A DNA stretch of 64,000 nt from the NCBI RefSeq assembly GCF_049800915.1, contig NZ_JBNAFY010000001.1, forward strand, positions 186,001 to 250,000. Direction: 5' to 3'. The notes under the pieces were generated by a model. That model worked only from the letters and a program-made list of their open reading frames with translations, did no database searches and was not told the origin of the DNA. Shown piece by piece: positions 53,591 through 61,050 of the stretch (its first letter is position 1; each line of letters starts with the position of its first letter). This stretch comes from Amaricoccus macauensis_A. Lineage in GTDB: Bacteria > Pseudomonadota > Alphaproteobacteria > Rhodobacterales > Rhodobacteraceae. The position numbers and the translations under genes were made by a program.

Positions 53591-55818
53591 GCCTGTCCAT
53601 CGTCAACCCGCAGGACTCGCTGGAACGCCAGAACGAGAAGCTGCTCAAGATCGCCTCCGCGCTGATGCGCCGTGTGGAGTTGGCTTCCGTGGATTCGGGC
53701 GAGGCCTTCGCGCATTTCGAGCGCGCGCTGATGCTCGAAGCGGAGGTGCGCGCGCGCACCCGTGAGCTCGAACAGACGCTGACGCTGCTCAACGAATCGA
53801 ATGCGCGGCTTTCGCAGGCCATGGAAGATGCGGAGCAGGCGCGCTCGGATCTCTATGACGCCATCGAGGCGGTGAAGGAGGGTTTCGCGCTCTTCGACAG
53901 CCGGGAAGTGCTTGTCATGTTCAACAGCCGCTTCGCGCAGACGCTGCCGGATGTGGCCGAAAAGCTCGGGCCGGGGCTGAAGTTCGTCGATTACGTGCGG
54001 TTCGTCTCCCAGAGCCGACATATCGTCTTTCCCGAGGGCATGACGCGGGAAGAATGGGCGCGCCATCGGCTGGAGACCCATCGCAAGCAATCGGTCAACT
54101 TCAATGTCCGCATCGAGGGGGATCGCTGGCTTCAGGTGAGCGAGCAGCGCACGCCGGGCGGCGGCACGGCGATGCTCCAGACCGAGATCACCGAGCTGAT
54201 CAAGATGGAGCGGCAGGAGCGCGACAAGCTCCTGGACGAGCAGGCGCGGCTTGTCCGCGCGACGCTGGACCATATCGATCAGGGCATCTGCATCTTCGAT
54301 TCCGATCTGCTGCTCGTGGGGTGGAACAACCGGTTGCGGGAGCTGCTGTCGCCGCCGATGCAGATCCTGCGGGTCGGAACGCCCTTTTCGGTCTTTGCCG
54401 AGCATTTCCGCCGCTCGCGGATCTTCGAGGGGAAGACCGGGCCGGAACAGCTCTCGCGCTGGGTGATGAAGAAGGGTGTCAGGTCCCCGCTCTCGGTCGA
54501 ACTGCGGACCTGCGACAACGTCTTTCTCGATGTGTTCGGGCAGGAAATGCCCAACCGGGGGTTCGTGATCAGCTTCACCGATGTCACGGCGGAGCGCGAA
54601 GCCCAGTTCGCCATGAACGCGGCCAACGCGAGCCTGGAGCGGCGGGTGCAGGAGCGGACCAACGCGTTGCAGGATGCGCTGGCGGAAGCCGAGCTCGCGA
54701 ATGCCTCGAAATCGCGCTTCGTCGCGGCGGCAAGCCATGACCTCTTGCAGCCCCTGAGCGCGGCAAAGCTCTTTCTCGCCTCGCTGGAGCAGTCCTGTGC
54801 CGGAACCGGGTCCGCGGAGACGGTGAGCCGGGTGCAGAGCGCCTTCGAAAGTGTCGAAGGCATCCTGAGTGCGCTTCTGGATATTTCGCGGCTCGATTCG
54901 GGCTCGGCGGCGCTCAAGGTGACAAGCGTGCCGCTGGCGCAGGTGCTCAGCCAGCTCGGCCAGGAGTTCGGGGAGATTGCCCGGCTCAAGGGGCTCGACC
55001 TGCGGGTTGTGGGGAGCCGGGCGGTGGTGCGCAGCGATGCGGCCTACCTCCGGCGGGTGGTGCAGAACCTGCTCGCCAATGCGGTGCGCTACACGGACGC
55101 CGGAAAGGTGCTGCTCGGCGTGCGGCATTCGCGCGACAGCGTCTGGATCGAGGTCTGGGACACCGGGCCCGGCATACCCGAGGCCGAGCGTGCAGCGATC
55201 TTCGGTGAGTTCCATCGGGTGGGTGCGAAATCCAGCGCTGACGAGGGCATGGGGCTGGGACTTGCCATTGTCGACCGGGCCTGCCGGCTGCTCGGCCACG
55301 ACATCGAACTGGTTTCCGAGGTCGGGCGGGGAACGGTGTTTCGGGTTCGGGTGCCGCTTGCCGTCGGGGAAGAGGATATGGCGCCCGAGCTTCTGACCGG
55401 CGGGGCGCCTGTCAATGACGGGCCGGCCGAAAGCGGCCTGATCATCCTCATGATCGAAAACGAGAGGGTCGTGCGCGAGGCGCTTTCGGGACTGCTGGAA
55501 GCCTGGGGCGCAAGCGTTCTGGTTGCCGCGAACCTCGCGGAGGCGCAGGAGCTTATCGACGAACTCGGGCTCGCGCCGGATCTGATTCTTGCGGACTATC
55601 ATCTGGATGCGGGTCAGAACGGGCTCGATGCCATCGAGACCATCCGTGCGTCGTTGGGCCCGGTTGACGCGGTGCTCGTCACGGCGGATCGTTCCGATGC
55701 CGTTGGCCGGCGGTGCCAGGCCCAGGGCGTGCTTCTGCTGAACAAGCCGGTGGCTCCCGCGCGACTGCGGGCCCTGCTGGCAAGCGTTGTTCCCAACAGC
55801 GACGCAACACCCATGTGA
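53587..55818 (+). CDS. PAS hybrid histidine kinase/response regulator (NahK-like)
   Basis: The 743-residue cytoplasmic kinase starts at TTG 53587, overlapping the FIST stop (TTGA). Its N-terminal coiled coil opens NPQDSLERQNEKLLKIASAL. Two PAS_7-type domains follow (AVKEGFALFDSREVLVMFNS and HIDQGICIFDSDLLLVGWNN), then the HisKA domain with His384 in AAASHDLLQPLSAA and HATPase_c with N (NLLANAVRYT) and G boxes (DTGPGIP, GMGLGLAI). A C-terminal receiver carries Asp670 in LADYHLD. The order and motif style match NahK, the kinase partner of NosP. Frame sequence upstream of 53587 comes from FIST and is excluded. Confidence 0.92.
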   Translation: MSLSIVNPQDSLERQNEKLLKIASALMRRVELASVDSGEAFAHFERALMLEAEVRARTRELEQTLTLLNESNARLSQAMEDAEQARSDLYDAIEAVKEGFALFDSREVLVMFNSRFAQTLPDVAEKLGPGLKFVDYVRFVSQSRHIVFPEGMTREEWARHRLETHRKQSVNFNVRIEGDRWLQVSEQRTPGGGTAMLQTEITELIKMERQERDKLLDEQARLVRATLDHIDQGICIFDSDLLLVGWNNRLRELLSPPMQILRVGTPFSVFAEHFRRSRIFEGKTGPEQLSRWVMKKGVRSPLSVELRTCDNVFLDVFGQEMPNRGFVISFTDVTAEREAQFAMNAANASLERRVQERTNALQDALAEAELANASKSRFVAAASHDLLQPLSAAKLFLASLEQSCAGTGSAETVSRVQSAFESVEGILSALLDISRLDSGSAALKVTSVPLAQVLSQLGQEFGEIARLKGLDLRVVGSRAVVRSDAAYLRRVVQNLLANAVRYTDAGKVLLGVRHSRDSVWIEVWDTGPGIPEAERAAIFGEFHRVGAKSSADEGMGLGLAIVDRACRLLGHDIELVSEVGRGTVFRVRVPLAVGEEDMAPELLTGGAPVNDGPAESGLIILMIENERVVREALSGLLEAWGASVLVAANLAEAQELIDELGLAPDLILADYHLDAGQNGLDAIETIRASLGPVDAVLVTADRSDAVGRRCQAQGVLLLNKPVAPARLRALLASVVPNSDATPM

Positions 55819-55897
55819 AGTGGGGCAAGCTCGTTTGTTAAAGCAATAAAAACCCTTCCGGCGCAGTCTCCATCCCGAACCACATTGTTGGAACGAG

Positions 55898-58189
55898 ATG
55901 GCCGGACAGGTGACATCGGATCATACTGGCGCCGTGCGCGAAAGCGGCAATGACGGCCCGGGGCGCTTGAGCCGCATTGCCGGTCTTTTCGGCATGGGTC
56001 CGGAGACGGCCGACAGGGAATTGTCCCGGCAACTCTCCGTGGTGATCGTTCTTCTGGCATCCCTCGCGATACTGCCGAGCATCGTGCTGTGCTTCTGGGC
56101 AGCGCATGAATTCGACGCCTTCGCGGAGGCGCATGAGCGCATCCTGCTGGAGCGCGCGCTCGGGGAGGCCTTCGAGCGTGTTGCGGCGGATCAGGAAGGC
56201 GTGACCCATTGGGACGATGCGGTGACCTTCACGCGGGCCCGCGATCAGCACTGGATGGATGACAATGTCGGCGTCTGGATGGCGGACTACTACGGCCACG
56301 ACCTGCTCTATGTGCTCGACGAGGAAAACGAGCCGATCCTTGCGGTGGAGGGGGGTGAGACCGTCGCGCCGGCGGCGTTCGAGCGGCTGCGCGCGGATGT
56401 CACGGGGCTGGCGGGCGAACTTCGGAGCCAACTTCCGCTGGCCGAAACGCCCGGAACGCTGACCGTCAGCGACCTGATGGAGGTCGATGGCCATCCGGCG
56501 CTTCTGAGCCTCAAGCCCATCGTGCCCAGCACCGATCGCGTGGCCTTCGAGCCTGCGCGGACCTATCTGCATCTCTCGGTCGTCTATATTGAAGGCGAGT
56601 TTCTCGAGCGGCTCGGCGCACGAAATCTCGTTGAGGGCACGCGGTTCGAGCCGCCCGGCGCCCCGGTTCCGGTCTCCGATCCCCTGCCTCTGGTGAGCGC
56701 GCGGGACGGGCCTCTGGGCAATATCGTCTGGACCCCGTCGGCGCCCGGCCAGAAGGTGATCCTCGCCATCTCGCCGGGCATCATCGTTTCTGTCATGGCG
56801 CTTCTCGCGCTAATCTTCTGGCTGCTCAGCCGGCTTCGGAGGGCGATCATCCAGATCCGCACGAGCCGCGCGGAGGTTCAGCATCTTGCGTTTCACGACA
56901 CGTTGACGGGCTTGCCCAACCGGGCGCTTTTCGATGACAGGCTCGATCAGGCCCTGGCACTGGTCCGGCGCGGCGAGGGGCGGATCGCGCTCCACTATAT
57001 CGATCTCGACCGGTTCAAGAACGTCAACGACACTTTCGGGCATCCCGCGGGCGATGAATTGATCCAGCAGGTCGCGGAACGACTGATGACGATCACGCGG
57101 CAGTCGGACACGGTGGCGCGGCTGGGGGGGGACGAGTTCGTCATTCTCCAATCGAGCGTTCGCGGGGTCCTTTCGGCCAAGAAGCTGGCAGAGCGGACGC
57201 TGGAGGCCCTGCGGCAACCCTATCAGCTCAGTTCGGATCGGGTTTTCGTCGGAGCATCGATCGGTATCGCGGTTGCCCCCGACAGTGCCGGAGATCGGTT
57301 CGAGCTGATGCGCAAGGCCGATATTGCGCTCTATCAGGCCAAGAGCGACGGCAAGAACCGGGTCTATATCTTCGAGGATTCCTTCGACGAGATGGTGCAG
57401 CTCAAGCGCGAGGTCGAGGAGGACCTGCGTCATGCCCTCAGTGGCGGCGACGGGCTCGCGCTCGCCTACCAGCCTTTCTATGCGCAGGATGGCAAGGAGA
57501 TCTGCGGGGCGGAGGCGCTCTTCCGGTGGAACCACCCGCGTCACGGGTCGCTCTCGCCTGCGGCCCTGATCGCGATCGCGGAAGAGCGCGGGTTGGCCGG
57601 TGAACTTGGCGAATGGATCCTCCGGGAGGCCTGCCGCACCGCGATTGCCGTGGATCTGCCGGTGCTTTCGATCAACATCTCGCCCCTGCAGTTTCAGGAC
57701 AAGGCGTTCCCCGACATGGTGCTCGGGGTTCTGGCCGAGATCGGGATGGACCCGCGCCGGCTGCAGATCGAGATCAAGGAAAACATGCTGCTTGAGAATG
57801 GCGAGTCCTTCGGTCCGGCCCTCGACAAGCTGCGGGATGCGGGGGTGCGTGTGGCGCTCGACGATTTCGGTTCAGGCTACGCGTCCTTCCGCTATCTGCA
57901 CCGCTTCCGGGTCGATGGGATCAAGATCGACCGGAACTTCGTGCAGAACATGGAGAACGATCAAAGTACGGCGGCCATCGTGCAGGTGATGTTCGATCTG
58001 GCGCGCGCCTTCGAGATCGACATCGTGGCCGGCGGTATCGAAACCGAGAGCCAGTGGAAGCGGCTTCTGGACCTCGGCACGCCCAACCTGCAGGGGTTCC
58101 TCTTTTCGCGCCCGTTGCCGCGGGAGGAGCTTTCGGTGTTGCTCTCGAAACATGCCCATCCGGCGAGGCCGGTGCTGGAAGGGTCCTGA
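55898..58189 (+). CDS. Membrane GGDEF-EAL protein with CHASE4-like sensor domain
   Basis: The 763-residue protein has two transmembrane helices (about 45-70 and 285-310) around a periplasmic CHASE4-like domain (WDDAVTFTRARDQHWMDDN). The GGDEF domain has an intact GGDEF at 410-414 in ARLGGDEFVIL. The EAL domain has the EAL Glu539 (GAEALFRWNHP), NISPLQF, DDFGSGYASFRYL and GIKIDRNFV. The usual AEGVE reads AGGIE (Gly712), and ELTES reads EIKEN, so phosphodiesterase activity is uncertain. It could make or degrade c-di-GMP. It lies 79 bases after the kinase gene and is likely part of the same NO/c-di-GMP circuit. Confidence 0.92.
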   Translation: MAGQVTSDHTGAVRESGNDGPGRLSRIAGLFGMGPETADRELSRQLSVVIVLLASLAILPSIVLCFWAAHEFDAFAEAHERILLERALGEAFERVAADQEGVTHWDDAVTFTRARDQHWMDDNVGVWMADYYGHDLLYVLDEENEPILAVEGGETVAPAAFERLRADVTGLAGELRSQLPLAETPGTLTVSDLMEVDGHPALLSLKPIVPSTDRVAFEPARTYLHLSVVYIEGEFLERLGARNLVEGTRFEPPGAPVPVSDPLPLVSARDGPLGNIVWTPSAPGQKVILAISPGIIVSVMALLALIFWLLSRLRRAIIQIRTSRAEVQHLAFHDTLTGLPNRALFDDRLDQALALVRRGEGRIALHYIDLDRFKNVNDTFGHPAGDELIQQVAERLMTITRQSDTVARLGGDEFVILQSSVRGVLSAKKLAERTLEALRQPYQLSSDRVFVGASIGIAVAPDSAGDRFELMRKADIALYQAKSDGKNRVYIFEDSFDEMVQLKREVEEDLRHALSGGDGLALAYQPFYAQDGKEICGAEALFRWNHPRHGSLSPAALIAIAEERGLAGELGEWILREACRTAIAVDLPVLSINISPLQFQDKAFPDMVLGVLAEIGMDPRRLQIEIKENMLLENGESFGPALDKLRDAGVRVALDDFGSGYASFRYLHRFRVDGIKIDRNFVQNMENDQSTAAIVQVMFDLARAFEIDIVAGGIETESQWKRLLDLGTPNLQGFLFSRPLPREELSVLLSKHAHPARPVLEGS

Positions 58190-58346
58190 TCCGCCAAATC
58201 TTCCGCCGCCGCGGGGGCACTTTTCCGCCAGATTGCATGAAAAACAGACTTCTGCCGCGCCCGACCTTCGCGGGCGTTGCCGAAGCCCCGCGACAGCCTT
58301 TAGATAGGTCCGGAGGGTATCCGGCTGCGAGAAGGGGGCTAGGCGG

Positions 58347-59930
58347 ATGGAGGACGATCCGAACGGTTTCGACCGGAGCGACGGTGCCTCGGCCTCGGAA
58401 TGCGATCAGCGTGCAATCCTGGCGCTGCTGATGGACCCCGCGACCTACGGCGAGAGTGAGGACGTCAAGCGCGTGGACACGCACGCGGCGCAGGTCTTTC
58501 TCTGTGGCGATCACGCCTACAAGATCAAGCGCCCGGTCAAATACGACTATCTCGATTTCTCGACGCTGGACCTGCGACACCAGATGCTGACGCGCGAGTT
58601 CGAGCTCAACCATCCCAATGCCCCCGAAATCTACGAGGACGTGGTCAGCATCAACCGCGACGCGCGGGGCCGACTTTCGGTCGGCGGTGCCGGCACGCCC
58701 GTGGAATGGGTGTTGCGCATGAGCCGGTTCGACCAGGAGGCGGAGTTCTCCCGTATCGCCGAACGCGGGGAACTGACCGATGCGCTTGCCGATCATCTGG
58801 GCCAGTCGATCGCCGCGTACCATTTCAATTCGGAGCCGCGCGATTCCGATGGTGCGGAGTTGATCGCCGAGATCATCGAGGAGCTTCGGCTCGCGTTCGA
58901 GACCATGGAGGAAGAGCTGGAGCGCGACCGGATCGCGGCCTATCTCGATGGCTGCAATCTGGCATTCGAGCGTGTGGCGGACGTGCTGTCGACCCGCAGC
59001 GGCTCCGGTCATGTGCGTCGCTGCCATGGCGATCTGCATCTGTGCAATATCGTCCTGATTGACGGACGTCCGGTGGCGTTCGATGCCCTGGAGTTCGACG
59101 AAATCCTGGGAACCTGCGATGTGCTCTATGACCTCGCGTTTCTCGTCATGGATTTGAACCACAAGGGGCTGTCGCGCGCTGCCAACATGGTGCTGAATGG
59201 CTATCTCTATGCCGAGCGGGGCATGGAGGATCCGGGTATCGAGGCCTTTCCGCTCTTTCTCGCCATCCGGGGCGGAATACGGGCCATGGTGGACATCCAG
59301 ACGGATCGGGCCTGCGACACGCCGGGGCAAAAGACGGCGGGTGCGCGGCGCTACCTCGATGAAGCGATCAGGGCGCTCGCGCCGCCCGCGCCGCGGCTCA
59401 TTGCCGTGGGAGGGCGTTCGGGATCGGGGAAGACCTCCGTTTCCCGTCAGATCGCACCACTCTTCGGGGCTGCGCCGGGGGCCGTGCATCTGCGCAGCGA
59501 TCTGGAGCGGAAGGCGATCTTCTGCGTGGACCCGCTCACGCATCTGCCGCCCGAAAGCTACACCCCGACCGTGAACCGGCATGTCCACGAGCGCCTGCGC
59601 ATTCGCGCGGATACGATCCTCAGGACGGGGCATTCCGTCCTGCTCGACGCGGTCTTCACCACGCGGCGTGAGCGCACCGCGCTTTCCGATCTCGCCGAGC
59701 GCCTGGGCGTGGAGTTCACCGGCATCTGGCTGCAGACCGACGCGGACCACCTGATCCCGCGCGTGGCGGCGCGCAGGGGTGATGCCTCGGATGCGGACGA
59801 GACCGTGGTCCGCCAGCAGCTCCGCACCCATACCGGGCCCATGGACTGGTATCAGGTCGATGCATCGGGCAGCGCGGAGGAGACGCTGGCGCATGTCTGC
59901 GCGGTTCTGGGATTCGACGTGCCGGAGTGA
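58347..59930 (+). CDS. Fusion of aminoglycoside phosphotransferase-like kinase and P-loop (AAA_33) kinase
   Basis: The 527-residue protein has an APH-like kinase half (about 30-330), with the Lys in AYKIKRPVKYDYLDF and the catalytic CHGDLHLCNIV and FDALEFDE segments. The C-terminal half (about 350-527) is a P-loop kinase with VGGRSGSGKTSVSRQIAP. This two-part architecture is a known bacterial family without settled function. Start ATG 58347 at the end of GGCGG. No neighbour reveals its substrate. It is convergent with the pyruvyl transferase gene. Confidence 0.87.
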   Translation: MEDDPNGFDRSDGASASECDQRAILALLMDPATYGESEDVKRVDTHAAQVFLCGDHAYKIKRPVKYDYLDFSTLDLRHQMLTREFELNHPNAPEIYEDVVSINRDARGRLSVGGAGTPVEWVLRMSRFDQEAEFSRIAERGELTDALADHLGQSIAAYHFNSEPRDSDGAELIAEIIEELRLAFETMEEELERDRIAAYLDGCNLAFERVADVLSTRSGSGHVRRCHGDLHLCNIVLIDGRPVAFDALEFDEILGTCDVLYDLAFLVMDLNHKGLSRAANMVLNGYLYAERGMEDPGIEAFPLFLAIRGGIRAMVDIQTDRACDTPGQKTAGARRYLDEAIRALAPPAPRLIAVGGRSGSGKTSVSRQIAPLFGAAPGAVHLRSDLERKAIFCVDPLTHLPPESYTPTVNRHVHERLRIRADTILRTGHSVLLDAVFTTRRERTALSDLAERLGVEFTGIWLQTDADHLIPRVAARRGDASDADETVVRQQLRTHTGPMDWYQVDASGSAEETLAHVCAVLGFDVPE

Positions 59931-59943
59931 GACCTGGCGGCGC

Positions 59944-61050
59944 TCAGGCCTCGTCGCGCAGCGCGTCCTCCAGAAACCGTTTCGACTCCGCGCGCAGGGC
60001 ATCGAGCTTTGCCGTCACCGGGCCATAGTCGATGGGCGTGGTCAGAAGCGTTTCTGCGCGGCTTTCGTCATCATCGGTGAGCAGGCGCTCGGGCAGGCCC
60101 ACGGCATCCAGGAGCGAGACGAAGCGCTCGAGACCGCGGCTCTGGTTGGGGATCGCGACGAAGGTCTTGCCGAAGAGGATCGCGAAGGCGGTGCCGTGGA
60201 ACGAGTCGGTGATGATCACATCGGCGTCCATGAAGGCGCGCAACCAGGTCGGCACGTCCGTTGCGTCCGCGCCCGAACCCGGCCTGATCTGTCGAAGGTC
60301 GTGTTTTCCTCCGAGCGCGGCAACGGCCTTTTCCCCGACGCTTTTCGCCAGGTCCTGCTTATCGAGCACATAGGCCAGTACTGTCGGCGTTTTGCTCGCG
60401 GGGGCGGTCTCGACCACTTCGTCGTAGAAACCCGGATCGATCAGGAGCGTCGGGTCGAGGGTGACCCTCGCATCGCTGCGCCCAAGATCTTCGGCACAGA
60501 TTCGCACTCCGGACCCCTCGCGCACCGAGACCGCATCGAATTTGCCGAGCAGGTCCGAGATCCGGGCCGTGTGGTCCGGGTGTCCCCAAGTATCGACGCC
60601 GAAGGAGGCGGCATAGGAGATCCTGCGCGTGGGCCGGTCGCCGAGGAAGCCGAGGAAGAAGTTCCCGTGCTGTCCGTCGCCATGATACTTGAAGCGCCAG
60701 ACCTGATCGCTGCCGACGATCACCGTGTCGAGCTTGTGACGCTCCACCGCCTCGGCGAGCTGTTTCGGGCCGCGCAGGTTCGCCGAGACATTCGGAATGA
60801 ACTTGCGGATGAACGGGTAGTGGGGCTGGCGCTCCATCTCCTTGCCGCGGAACCCGCCGATGTTCTGCCCCGGAATGCGCTCGAGCAGCTCGACCACCTT
60901 TGCCTTGGCGGGCGGGCGATACCACTTGATGTTGAAGAGGACCACGTGGTGACCCGCGCGCATCAGCGTCTGGGTCAAAGCCGCGGCCTGGAGCAGGCCG
61001 CCGTAATTGTTGGTCAGCGGAAGGGTCAGCAGCCCGATTCTACGCGGCAT
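59944..61050 (-). CDS. Polysaccharide pyruvyl transferase family protein
   Basis: The 368-residue enzyme has the family pattern: LTLPLTNNYGGLLQAAALTQ at the start, VIVGSDQVWRF at about 115-125, YAASFGVDTWG, and DVIITDSFHGTAFAILFGK near 285. Members add pyruvate ketals to polysaccharides, although some act in other surface modifications. The ATG at 61050 with AGGAG five bases before is chosen over GTG 61056. It overlaps the mprF end by 11 bases, so the two are probably co-translated. Confidence 0.9.
   Translation of the reverse strand: MPRRIGLLTLPLTNNYGGLLQAAALTQTLMRAGHHVVLFNIKWYRPPAKAKVVELLERIPGQNIGGFRGKEMERQPHYPFIRKFIPNVSANLRGPKQLAEAVERHKLDTVIVGSDQVWRFKYHGDGQHGNFFLGFLGDRPTRRISYAASFGVDTWGHPDHTARISDLLGKFDAVSVREGSGVRICAEDLGRSDARVTLDPTLLIDPGFYDEVVETAPASKTPTVLAYVLDKQDLAKSVGEKAVAALGGKHDLRQIRPGSGADATDVPTWLRAFMDADVIITDSFHGTAFAILFGKTFVAIPNQSRGLERFVSLLDAVGLPERLLTDDDESRAETLLTTPIDYGPVTAKLDALRAESKRFLEDALRDEA

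Noticed and set aside
53560..55602. 680-codon minus-strand frame across the hybrid kinase
   Set aside because: Antisense shadow; kinase motifs on the plus strand are unambiguous.
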